This document shows, one piece after another, positions 44,027 through 51,976 of a stretch of 64,000 nt of DNA. Under the pieces are notes generated by a model. That model did not search any database, was not told where the DNA came from, and saw only the letters and a list, made by a program, of their open reading frames with translations. The position numbers and the translations under genes are program-made. The DNA is from Roseibacillus sp. (GTDB lineage: Bacteria; Verrucomicrobiota; Verrucomicrobiia; Verrucomicrobiales; Akkermansiaceae): NCBI GenBank assembly GCA_002686085.1, contig NZAC01000011.1, forward strand, positions 1-64,000, written 5' to 3'. How positions within the stretch are numbered: position 1 is the first letter of the stretch; every line of letters starts with the position of its first letter.

Positions 44027-45940
44027 ATGAAAAGAACTTTGCGGTCCGGCTACATATCGATCCTGGCTGTCATAACACTCGCATCAATAATGCTGCTCAT
44101 GCTAACGGCGTCGTTCCGCCATACTATTCGGAACCAAGAGGCCCAAAAGAAGACTCAGATCAGGGTCGACTACACCAATCGTGAACAAGCATTTCTCCGC
44201 GCAGTTCTCACCGAGGTCCCCAACAGCGCGATCCGCAACATGATGGCAAATTCCAATTCCGCTAGCAACGAGGTCTCCTCACGCTGGGAGTGGATCTTTG
44301 AGCGGGCGCTGGCCAAAGCCAATAGCGAACAGGCTCTACCGAGAGAACAAGCAAGGGTTCTTGGAATCGGCGGGCAATCAATTTCGGGAAATACCGGTAA
44401 TGGTAGCAGAGGCGAGCTCAGAAATACCGTCACTCGTATCAAGAACCAACCCTCCTTAAATTCGTTCTACGTGAATGCTGGCACAAATAATACCAGCGAT
44501 CTCCTGGGACGGAACTACCCCGAATCTCTGAGACTGTCGGATGGCGCTGTAGAAAAGATGGATCGTGACCGTCCAATAATCAGCATGGCAAAAACATATC
44601 CCGAGGGAAGCCAGTTCAGGGTCGTACCCTACCCTGACGTTCATTTCGGCTATGTTGCCCAATCGGACAATTTCGTAGCGAAGCGTAATTGGTGGGCTTT
44701 CTCGCTTGGGTCCGGTGAGGCTTCAAAAGCATCTACCGGCGTCACCACCGTTAGAAAGAATTTTATTCTCTCCATTTATGAGGTTCCCTCTCAGCTCGCT
44801 GTTGGAAGTGCGGGGAGTACTATTCTGGGAAAACATGGAGACGGCTCCGATTGGGGTGATATCCGGATTTCAGGTGGAGTTTTCGCCTCCCGGGCCTTGA
44901 CTCAGGGGAACGTTCGGCTGGATCGGCTGGCCGCACGCCGGGGAATTTCCCTGGCCGATGAATCATCGGTGGGAGGGGTCGCTCTGGACGCCCTCACAGG
45001 CGACCTTCTCTCCCGGGAGCAGTATGAGTCTGAGAATGCTACCTATTACCCTATCTCCAACTCTTCAGATTCCGGCCTCGTCGCCTTTCTCCCGATTGCT
45101 CGCGGCCGAGACGCCTTTGACGACCTTGAAAACGTTAGCGACAAAAATTCCGGCTCGCCGACTGGCTGGAACCACTACAGCCGCCCCGCAATACAAACCG
45201 TCATGAAGCTGAGAGTTGAGGATGTCCTCTCGCCTCAGGATCAAACCCCAACCTCCATTTCGTTTACTTTTCTCGCGGGTGGAATTGAGCGCAAAATCAT
45301 TTACGCCCGTGGCAATAATTGGCCGACCTCACGCTCACCAAAGGGGAGGCTGTTCCCCTTTCATCTTGAAAGTGATGGCATCCAACGCCAGGCCCTTGCC
45401 GTCCACGTAGGGAGATTGCCTGCCTTTCTTCGATCAATAGGAGCCGATCCCACCTCCGTGAATAATTCCCTGATGGTGAATGCGAATTATCGAGACAACA
45501 TCCGGATTCGTAAGCCCAATATTCCGTCTCTTTCGACTGATGTTGCCCTGGTGCTCCGAGACACAAGGGACTTCACCTCTTTCTCCACTGGGTTCTCGCT
45601 GGTGACACCGTTCAGAACTTATCTGGTTAATGATGTCAATATCGTCCCCCGCGGTATTGATGCACAAGGACAGGAAGTGTTTCCCCCAATTTCCCTTTTC
45701 ACCCCCGAAAAACGCTTTGGAATTCGTGACCAACCCATGAATATTACCCTGAAGGGGCAAGTGAACCACGTTGGAAAAGATAGTGATCAAAACGCGCGTC
45801 CCCTCGACCTGCGTTCCGGCGCAAATGACGAAGTCCTCGCCGGTAAGATTAAAGCTGAGCTTTACTCAATCACTGAACCCGAACAGCTTCCTCCGATTAG
45901 CCAGATGAATTGGCTTGTGGTTATCGAGCAGCTTAACTGA
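44027..45940 (+). CDS. GspK/PilX-like large minor pseudopilin-like protein
   Basis: Protein of 637 residues with a short N-terminus ending R-S-G|YISILAVITLASIMLLML, a prepilin-like site without Glu at +5. Missing Glu+5 is the known hallmark of GspK, and the protein is larger than GspI and GspJ, as is usual. The large extracytoplasmic part has no recognised catalytic domain; strands such as KNFILSIYEVPSQLAV and DVALVLRDTRDFTSFS are spread throughout. It may correspond to the large verrucomicrobial cassette proteins described with type II-like genes, but this could not be confirmed. It ends the trio and converges on the main cluster. Confidence 0.75.
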   Translation: MKRTLRSGYISILAVITLASIMLLMLTASFRHTIRNQEAQKKTQIRVDYTNREQAFLRAVLTEVPNSAIRNMMANSNSASNEVSSRWEWIFERALAKANSEQALPREQARVLGIGGQSISGNTGNGSRGELRNTVTRIKNQPSLNSFYVNAGTNNTSDLLGRNYPESLRLSDGAVEKMDRDRPIISMAKTYPEGSQFRVVPYPDVHFGYVAQSDNFVAKRNWWAFSLGSGEASKASTGVTTVRKNFILSIYEVPSQLAVGSAGSTILGKHGDGSDWGDIRISGGVFASRALTQGNVRLDRLAARRGISLADESSVGGVALDALTGDLLSREQYESENATYYPISNSSDSGLVAFLPIARGRDAFDDLENVSDKNSGSPTGWNHYSRPAIQTVMKLRVEDVLSPQDQTPTSISFTFLAGGIERKIIYARGNNWPTSRSPKGRLFPFHLESDGIQRQALAVHVGRLPAFLRSIGADPTSVNNSLMVNANYRDNIRIRKPNIPSLSTDVALVLRDTRDFTSFSTGFSLVTPFRTYLVNDVNIVPRGIDAQGQEVFPPISLFTPEKRFGIRDQPMNITLKGQVNHVGKDSDQNARPLDLRSGANDEVLAGKIKAELYSITEPEQLPPISQMNWLVVIEQLN

Positions 45941-45963
45941 TCGGAGGCCAATAGACACGGGGC

Positions 45964-45998
45964 GCCCTCAGCCCTCAGCCCTCAGCCCTCAGCCCTCA
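45964..45998. repeat. 7-bp tandem repeat, five perfect copies, between convergent genes
   Basis: The unit gccctca is repeated five times without mismatch at 45964-45998 and a partial sixth copy follows. It lies in the 96-bp gap between the GspK-like gene and the minus-strand gene ending at 46037. It is too short and not palindromic enough for a CRISPR. A slippage tract is the simplest view. Confidence 0.95.
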
Positions 45999-46036
45999 GC
46001 CGAAGAGATACCTTTGGATTACCCCTGACGTTCTCA

Positions 46037-46522
46037 CTACTCCTTTGGGGGAAGGAGAGGGTGGAGGCTTCCTCCGGGGCTGATCGAATTCCACAGCAGG
46101 GGCGCCTCGCTGGAGGATACCCTGAGGGGGCGAAAAGACTCGCTATGTGTATCCACGCGAAACTGGAGTTCATTCAAATCTCGGTTGGTTTCCCTTAACT
46201 GCTCCTGGAGCGACACATTGACATCACGTAATTCCAGATTCGCTGAATTGAGTTTCTGTAACTGGCCCACAATTTCCTCAAGAGCTTTGAGAGTCGCCGT
46301 GTTTTCCTCAGCAGAAGATGGCGATACCGCCGACCCATCTCGCTCATACTCCCCCGCTGTTGATATGCTCTTGTGATTTTCCAGATTCTCTTTCTGAGTC
46401 ACTGCTCGCCTTTCCCCAATCCAATCATTCTCGACAAACTGGAGGGCATGAATCAGTGCCGCGCCGGACATCACTCCCAGGAGAGCTGCAGAGGTCGCTA
46501 TCTGAAAAAAGCAAATTCTCAT
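46037..46522 (-). CDS. small membrane-anchored coiled-coil protein of unknown function
   Basis: Protein of 161 residues. An N-terminal hydrophobic segment (about 3-28) acts as signal or anchor. The middle (about 75-125) has a heptad-like pattern (TLKALEEIVGQLQKLNSANLE) that predicts a coiled coil. A Pro/Ser-rich tail ends the protein. Its ATG overlaps the stop of the upstream gene (ATGA), so it is the last gene of the long minus-strand set. A structural role in the secretion or pilus apparatus is inferred from position. Confidence 0.72.
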   Translation of the reverse strand: MRICFFQIATSAALLGVMSGAALIHALQFVENDWIGERRAVTQKENLENHKSISTAGEYERDGSAVSPSSAEENTATLKALEEIVGQLQKLNSANLELRDVNVSLQEQLRETNRDLNELQFRVDTHSESFRPLRVSSSEAPLLWNSISPGGSLHPLLPPKE

Positions 46523-47211
46523 CGTTCACCTGCATTATTTGTTCCCTTCAGCTTCTTCGAGACCAGAAATTCACCCATGACGGATGCGTGGACGTGAAGG
46601 TCTCTCGAGTCCGAACGCCCGGTTGTTCCATCCTCACTATCTAAGCTCCTGCCTTTCCGGGGGCTTCCATCTACCCTCCCCGCTTCCTTATCGCCCACTG
46701 CAGCGCTTTCTCGAACACCGGGATCAGCCTCTCCGGCTGCACGATCGGGAGATGCCACTGGTGTAAATGGACGAAACAGTGAGGGCCCATTCCGGTTGAT
46801 AATCAGGGGCCTTAGCTTGTCTCCGGAAATTTGCTCCTGATCCAGGAGCACAGGCTGGTCCTCAGATTCCCCCGGAAGCGTGGAGGCCCCTGGATCCAGT
46901 GTGTTCCGAGAGGAAATGTAGAGCTCCTTTTCAGCCTCCAATACCGGCTCCTGCCCTCGAATGACGGGATCAGGACTGAGAGGAGGAATAGGCGCCACCG
47001 GAAACAAAACCGGCTTGGTTATATACATCCAGAAAAACACTGCTGTTAGGGCAGTACTTGCAAGCATCATGGGGGGATACCATCGAGAAATACTACAGCG
47101 CTGGCATTTGCAGGGAGCCGAAGAATCGAAGGGTAAACGACTTGCCATCTGAACTTCCCTTGCTTCGTCCTCATTCCGGACGGTCATATCGCTTGGAGTT
47201 TCCTCGTTCAT
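46519..47211 (-). CDS. single-pass membrane protein of unknown function
   Basis: Protein of 230 residues, not recognised. A cytoplasmic N-terminus of about 47 residues contains the Cys cluster CKCQRC, followed by one transmembrane helix (about 48-70, MMLASTALTAVFFWMYITKPVLF) and a long Pro/Glu/Ser-rich extracytoplasmic region. The layout resembles GspC/TonB-like connectors that span the envelope, but no domain is recognisable. It overlaps the next gene by 4 nt and starts 20 nt after the exported protein gene at 47232. Confidence 0.72.
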   Translation of the reverse strand: MNEETPSDMTVRNEDEAREVQMASRLPFDSSAPCKCQRCSISRWYPPMMLASTALTAVFFWMYITKPVLFPVAPIPPLSPDPVIRGQEPVLEAEKELYISSRNTLDPGASTLPGESEDQPVLLDQEQISGDKLRPLIINRNGPSLFRPFTPVASPDRAAGEADPGVRESAAVGDKEAGRVDGSPRKGRSLDSEDGTTGRSDSRDLHVHASVMGEFLVSKKLKGTNNAGER

Positions 47212-47231
47212 TTCAGCTTCATAGACGATTG

Positions 47232-47702
47232 TTATCTTCCGCCACTAAGAGAAATTCTCCTATTGGCATAGGTGATCTCCACCACATCCGAAAAGGCGGG
47301 GAATTTGGTCAATACCAGCCTATCCTCGGTAAGGGTAAGCTGCCGGAGAACATTCCCTACCAAGGAATAGGCCTGCACTCCGGGCAGAGTTTCCATTTTC
47401 CCCGAACCAGCACCCGCTAGAATCCCATCATTACGGTGAATCGTGAAGGAGGTATAACTTTCCTTCGAGCTCTCTCCATAAACCCTGACCGAAATTCCAT
47501 CCGTGTAGACACGGCAATAAAAGGGTTTACTGGGGATGAGGAGTGAGTCCCCATCCCGGATCTTTACCCGCTTATCAAATCTGTAATTTCCGGCGAATCG
47601 AAAACCGTCTGGAAGAATATCCTGTTCCGCCAGCACCTCAGCCGTGTTCAGCAAGACTGTCACCAACAGTGCATACAGCCAGTATGTATGTAATCTCTTC
47701 AT
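47232..47702 (-). CDS. small exported beta-rich protein of unknown function
   Basis: Protein of 156 residues from the ATG at 47702, which overlaps the stop of the upstream pilin gene (ATGA). The signal peptide is about 1-24 (EVLA-E). The mature part is strand-rich (FRFAGNYRFDKRVKIRDGDSLLIPSKPFY, VEITYANRRISLSGG) with one Cys. The family was not recognised. Tight coupling to the pilin gene suggests a part in the same apparatus. Confidence 0.75.
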   Translation of the reverse strand: MKRLHTYWLYALLVTVLLNTAEVLAEQDILPDGFRFAGNYRFDKRVKIRDGDSLLIPSKPFYCRVYTDGISVRVYGESSKESYTSFTIHRNDGILAGAGSGKMETLPGVQAYSLVGNVLRQLTLTEDRLVLTKFPAFSDVVEITYANRRISLSGGR

Positions 47703-48109
47703 TCGCCTACATCCCACAAAGAATCTGTCGGGGACCCCGATGGATCATAAACCGATCCGCCTAACTCTATCAGAACAGGGGGTGACTTGGTAACATCATA
47801 GGAAAGGCTGTTCCCGTTTAGGTCTTCCACGCCGGGAAGAAGGGATCCTCCACTTGGAAGGTATTGGATTAAATCCCTTCCGGTAATTGAAGCCACTTCC
47901 TGCCTTGGGTTATCCGCCAGGTAGGACCGCTGTGCCACAAAGACCTCGCGGAGAGCTGCCGAAGCCTTCTTTCCCTTGTTCCATTCCCCAATATTTCCCG
48001 CAAAGTACATCGTTGCCCCCATGATACTGAGGATCACGAAGATCACGACGGTTAGCTCCACCAGCGTAACTCCTCGTGGCGAAAATACGTAGTGCGTATT
48101 TATTTTCAT
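47699..48109 (-). CDS. type IV prepilin-like (GspG/H-like) protein
   Basis: Protein of 136 residues with leader MKINTHYVFSPRG|VTLVELTVVIFVILSIMG: Gly -1, Val +1 and Glu +5. The mature part is short, about 123 residues, with Pro- and Gly-rich end regions. It lies in the minus-strand set after the GspF and small membrane protein genes and is one of two prepilins there. No Cys pair is present. It could be the main pseudopilin or an accessory one; abundance cannot be told from the sequence. Confidence 0.82.
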   Translation of the reverse strand: MKINTHYVFSPRGVTLVELTVVIFVILSIMGATMYFAGNIGEWNKGKKASAALREVFVAQRSYLADNPRQEVASITGRDLIQYLPSGGSLLPGVEDLNGNSLSYDVTKSPPVLIELGGSVYDPSGSPTDSLWDVGE

Positions 48110-48140
48110 GGCATCATTTTTTCGTTCGGATTGTCCGGGA

Positions 48141-48560
48141 CTACTTGCCTAATAGGGTATCAACCGACTGCATGATCTCGGTCTTCAGCTCCTCGTCGGA
48201 GTGAATCCGGTAGCCCAGCCCCAGTGCGGTTACGGCAAACCCGGCAATCACAGTCCACCAGAAGGTGCGGAAGAAAAAACTCTTTCCCCGTGGCGCGATG
48301 ATCGGTCGATACCATGGATCTGTTTCAACGATTCTCGTCACAAACATCTGGTTTCCAGATCGCAAAGCTGTCAGCAGGGATTCGAGATCCCTTTTCGCGT
48401 TTACTATCAGGCGGTAGCGGTAGCGTCGGCTGGGGGACTCCTCAAGCTCTTCAACAGTCACCTGTCCCGATAGCCCAGACTCCGGAAGCCTCATCGTATA
48501 GACATGTGTCTGATAGATGAACCTTTCGCGCAGCCAGCGATCAATTTGAGTCAGTTGCAT
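48141..48560 (-). CDS. single-pass membrane protein of unknown function
   Basis: Protein of 139 residues. A soluble N-terminal part (about 1-95; VTVEELEESPSRRYRYRLIVNAKRDLESLL) looks like a small alpha/beta domain. A single transmembrane helix lies at about 98-118 (FFFRTFWWTVIAGFAVTALGLGY), followed by a short charged tail. It lies between the GspF-like gene (12 nt gap) and the pilin gene (31 nt gap). Most likely an accessory part of the machine; no family was recognised. Confidence 0.73.
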   Translation of the reverse strand: MQLTQIDRWLRERFIYQTHVYTMRLPESGLSGQVTVEELEESPSRRYRYRLIVNAKRDLESLLTALRSGNQMFVTRIVETDPWYRPIIAPRGKSFFFRTFWWTVIAGFAVTALGLGYRIHSDEELKTEIMQSVDTLLGK

Positions 48561-48572
48561 GAATCTTCTATT

Positions 48573-49706
48573 TTAAATACCGCTCTGCATCATCTTCGGA
48601 CCCATGAGAAAGATCGGAAGAAAAGTTCCAATAAATACCGCTGCGATCAGCGAAACCGCCATCAGGAGCACCACAAAATTCAATACCTGAGTGAAGTCGT
48701 TCATATAGTTTTCCGACTCCTCCTCATACATGTCCGCCAGCATCTTCAGCTGGTTATCAATCGAAGCGGACCTCTCCCCGATCGACATCATGTGCACCAC
48801 CTGCTCATCCACTGAAGTAAATTTGCTGAAAGCAACAGAGAGAGGCACCCCGGAATGCTCATACTGTTCGGCCGCATTACGAATCTCTGGAAATAGTGGT
48901 GTAGATTTAACCGAATTCGCTGCCACTCGCATCGACTTAGAGAGATTAATCCCGTTGGAGTAGAGAAGCTCCATGGTAGAAAGAAATGTCATTTGCCTGA
49001 GGCTCATGATCAGCTGGCTGAGTAGGCGCCACTTGGACATCGCTACCGAGGTAATAGCATTACGGGTGCCTTCGGACCGCCAGATCAGAACTCCCATCAC
49101 CAGAGCGCTAACTACCGCAAAGGGCCATAGAATACGCGTTGCATGACTGACCTTGAAAGCAAGTGCTGTCAGCCCGTCTGGCGCTTGGCGAACCTGCTCC
49201 AGCATTCCCTCGACCTGAGGGACAATCTTAACCTGTGAGACTATGAAGGCACCAATCAGTACTGAAATCACGATTCCCGGAAGAAGAACCGCCTTACGAA
49301 TCTGTTTCTTAAAGTAGAGCTCTGCTTTCAAACGGTCGGCTAGCTCGCGGAAGGCACGATTCAATTGGCCAGAATCACCGCCTGCTTGGATTAAGCCGAT
49401 TGTCATGTCGTCAAACCGGTTCGTCTTACGGAACGCTTCGTGGATCGACATCCCAGACTCCGTATCAAGCCGGATCTGCTCAAGCGTAGCAGCCAAGACC
49501 TTGTTGGGCAGCCCCTGCCCATAATATTTAAGCGCATCCGAGGTGTTAATTTGAGCCTTCAACATCGAAGAAAGCCCCCTGAACAGGTGAATGAGATCCT
49601 TCTTTTTGAATCTCTGGACTTTCGTCTCCTTCTTCGCACTTACAGCGGGCCGGGATCCGGCAGGAGAAAAAGCCCCTGCGTTTGTTGTGACAGTTCCGTT
49701 ATTCAT
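48573..49706 (-). CDS. type II secretion / type IV pilus inner-membrane platform protein (GspF/PilC family)
   Basis: Integral membrane platform protein of 377 residues. It has the duplicated T2SSF domain with about three transmembrane helices: AVLLPGIVISVLIGAFIVSQ, then ILWPFAVVSALVMGVLIW and the C-terminal LNFVVLLMAVSLIAAVFIGTFLPIFLM. The motif ETESGMSIHEAFRK-like (DTESGMSIHEAFRKTNRFDDM) and its repeat-like VPLSVAFSKFTSVDEQVVHM match the family. It should anchor the cytoplasmic ATPase and drive pilin movement. Its ATG overlaps the end of the GspE/PilB gene by 8 nt. Confidence 0.9.
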   Translation of the reverse strand: MNNGTVTTNAGAFSPAGSRPAVSAKKETKVQRFKKKDLIHLFRGLSSMLKAQINTSDALKYYGQGLPNKVLAATLEQIRLDTESGMSIHEAFRKTNRFDDMTIGLIQAGGDSGQLNRAFRELADRLKAELYFKKQIRKAVLLPGIVISVLIGAFIVSQVKIVPQVEGMLEQVRQAPDGLTALAFKVSHATRILWPFAVVSALVMGVLIWRSEGTRNAITSVAMSKWRLLSQLIMSLRQMTFLSTMELLYSNGINLSKSMRVAANSVKSTPLFPEIRNAAEQYEHSGVPLSVAFSKFTSVDEQVVHMMSIGERSASIDNQLKMLADMYEEESENYMNDFTQVLNFVVLLMAVSLIAAVFIGTFLPIFLMGPKMMQSGI

Positions 49707-51393
49707 CAGAGTAGGTCATATCGATTGTTTTACTGATCGCCCTGAGATCAGTCTGCCCGTCAGCAAGAAGGCGAAGTCCACTCCGCCGGAGATTCGGAAG
49801 AGCCCCATCTTTCAAAACCATCATCTCGAGGTCGTATGGGCTGATCTCTCCCTTCGAAAGCAGGTCGGAAACCCTGGGCGTGATCGGGATAATTTCGACA
49901 ATTGCGGTCCGCCCACTGTAGCCGGTTCCACGGCACTCAGAGCACCCACCCGATCTCCCACCAAAGAGCGATCGCTCAGCCCACTCCTCTCCCAGATTGA
50001 ACAGTCGCCGTTCTTTCTCACCGATGCCCTCGATGGGTATCTTACACTCAGGACACAGGACCTTGATCAAACGCTGCGCGCATGCCGCCTTGAGGGTCTG
50101 GGCGATTTTCCAGCGCTCGATCTTCAGTTGTTCAAAACGCTCAATAATCTGGGAAGCACGAGGTGTATGAATTGTGGTCAAAACCTTATGCCCGGTGACC
50201 GCGGCCTCAATGGCTAGCTCGGCAGATTCTGTATCGCGAACCTCACCCATAAGAATGATATCCGGATCACTCCGCATGAAGCTTGTAATCATCGGTTTAA
50301 ATTCCGATGAATTTTTCAGGTCACAATGGGTTACCCCCGAGATTTCATCCTCCACCGGATTCTCCAGCGTCAGGATATTTACTTCGGGACGATTGAGCTC
50401 ACGCAACATTGCGTTCAAGGTCGTCGACTTGCCCGATCCCGTCGGACCACTCATCACAATTATCCCAGCCGGAATCTCCATTACCCGGTTGAGCTCAAAG
50501 AGAGTCTCATCGTCAAAGGCCAGAGACCCCTTCCCCAGTTTGACATTAATGTGGCTCTTATCGAGAAGCCTCATCGTGACATGGTATCCCCTGTAGGTCC
50601 GATGGCGTTCATACCGGATATCGATCGGCCGGTGGTAATAAGCGATCGTAAAGCGTCCTGATATTCCCGGTGTGGTGTTGCGCGTTTCTGCCGGCAACTT
50701 CATCAAATTCAGGAAAAACGCATCGATCCGATCCTTGAGCTTCATCGGCATCTCAACTTTGTCTCCCAGATCCCCATCAATACGGTAACAGTAGTAGAAC
50801 GACTCTTTCTCTACCTTGAAATGAATGTCAGAAGCCCTCAGCTTGGTAGCTGTGGCAAGAATGGTAGCCGCGAGTTGTGCAATCGGCTCATCATATTCAA
50901 CCGTGACATCAAAGTCCTGCAGACCCTCATCGATATCCTCAACATCGATCGACTCAAGCTGAGAACGATTCGGGCCCTGGGTCGTGGTAACCCGTTCAAT
51001 CGCACGACTGATCTCACTACTCAGCGTTACAATCTTTTCGATCTGGAGCGAAGGGAATCGTGGAGAGAGATATTCATCCGGCGCGGAGCTCCAGGGGTTA
51101 GATACCGCTACCAGAAGTCGATCCGCATGAATACAGAGGGGGGTAAACCCTCCCCGGGTCATCAAAGCGGGATCGCACGCGTCGAGTAGCGATGCATCGC
51201 AAAATTCAGCAACCTTCGGGAGGAAGGGAAGACTGTTGACCTGAGCTATAGCCGACATGAAGAGGGGCCGGGAAACTCGGTTGGGGACCTGATCATGGCC
51301 AAGTTCGGCCAGCGAAGCATCGTGCTCAATCAGCGCGGCCATGATCCGGCCACTGATAAAATCATTAAATTGGATGCCATCAAACTCGATCAT
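49699..51393 (-). CDS. GspE/PilB family assembly ATPase
   Basis: Cytoplasmic ATPase of 564 residues from the ATG at 51393, which overlaps the upstream stop (ATGA); an upstream ATG at 51426 would add 11 residues. The N-terminal region (about 1-150) looks like an MshEN/N1-type domain. The core has Walker A GPTGSGKST (about 316-324), Walker B and Asp/His boxes ILMGEVRDTESAELAIEAA and VLTTIHT. A tetra-Cys zinc motif is visible: CPEC and, downstream, CSEC. It drives pilus or pseudopilus extension. The genome also carries a PilT-like ATPase at 57328, so both extension and retraction may be served. Confidence 0.92.
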   Translation of the reverse strand: MIEFDGIQFNDFISGRIMAALIEHDASLAELGHDQVPNRVSRPLFMSAIAQVNSLPFLPKVAEFCDASLLDACDPALMTRGGFTPLCIHADRLLVAVSNPWSSAPDEYLSPRFPSLQIEKIVTLSSEISRAIERVTTTQGPNRSQLESIDVEDIDEGLQDFDVTVEYDEPIAQLAATILATATKLRASDIHFKVEKESFYYCYRIDGDLGDKVEMPMKLKDRIDAFFLNLMKLPAETRNTTPGISGRFTIAYYHRPIDIRYERHRTYRGYHVTMRLLDKSHINVKLGKGSLAFDDETLFELNRVMEIPAGIIVMSGPTGSGKSTTLNAMLRELNRPEVNILTLENPVEDEISGVTHCDLKNSSEFKPMITSFMRSDPDIILMGEVRDTESAELAIEAAVTGHKVLTTIHTPRASQIIERFEQLKIERWKIAQTLKAACAQRLIKVLCPECKIPIEGIGEKERRLFNLGEEWAERSLFGGRSGGCSECRGTGYSGRTAIVEIIPITPRVSDLLSKGEISPYDLEMMVLKDGALPNLRRSGLRLLADGQTDLRAISKTIDMTYSDE

Positions 51394-51971
51394 ATTCCGA
51401 ACTGCTGCTGGCAGAGTGAGATCCATCCCTCATGATGGAGGAGGACACTTGAAACCATGGGAGTGGTTCCGGTCTTATCTGCGATGAACTGCATTATTGT
51501 TCGTGCAGAAATCCGCAGGGCCGCCGGATTAATGGATCCTATACCAATAACTTCTGACTCTTCCGCAAAGAGCACGGGAGTCATCAACTTCCGACATTCA
51601 AGAAGAAGACTTTCGTTCATGTCATAAAACACGGACGGTGTTGGCATCTTGCTGGCAAAGGGAACCAGCGTCAAAGGCTGCCCCAGTGACTGGGACAGGG
51701 ACCTTCCGAGGCGCTCAACTTCCAATGGACGGGCGTCAGGCTCACGAATTCTCAGAGCTGCGAGGAACTCAAGAGGATCCCATGGTCTCGGACCCCGCAG
51801 TGAACCCTGCCCATGATGCCGTAGCTCTTTCAGCTCCGCTGGGGTTGCCAGTCCATGATCTTCGAGAAGCGTGCAGGTCTGGCTGAGGCATTCAGGGTCG
51901 GTTGCCATTGAGACAGTTGCGCCAGACGGCACACTGTTCACTTCAGTTTGATTTTCAGCTTGGGCCTGCAT
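51390..51971 (-). CDS. stand-alone protein resembling an assembly-ATPase N-terminal (MshEN-like) domain
   Basis: Protein of 193 residues without membrane segments. Its second half has the pattern of an ATPase N-domain (LGQPLTLVPFASKMPTPSVF, LMTPVLFAEESEVIGIGSINPAALR), which can be set beside the N-terminal part of the downstream GspE/PilB protein (PFLPKVAEFCDASLL, FTPLCIHADRLLVAVSNPW). There is no Walker A. It overlaps the GspE/PilB gene by 4 nt. Relation to MshEN domains, which bind cyclic di-GMP in some cases, is an inference from the shared shape and needs a profile search. It could regulate or dock the ATPase. Confidence 0.68.
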   Translation of the reverse strand: MQAQAENQTEVNSVPSGATVSMATDPECLSQTCTLLEDHGLATPAELKELRHHGQGSLRGPRPWDPLEFLAALRIREPDARPLEVERLGRSLSQSLGQPLTLVPFASKMPTPSVFYDMNESLLLECRKLMTPVLFAEESEVIGIGSINPAALRISARTIMQFIADKTGTTPMVSSVLLHHEGWISLCQQQFGI

Positions 51972-51976
51972 GCGTT

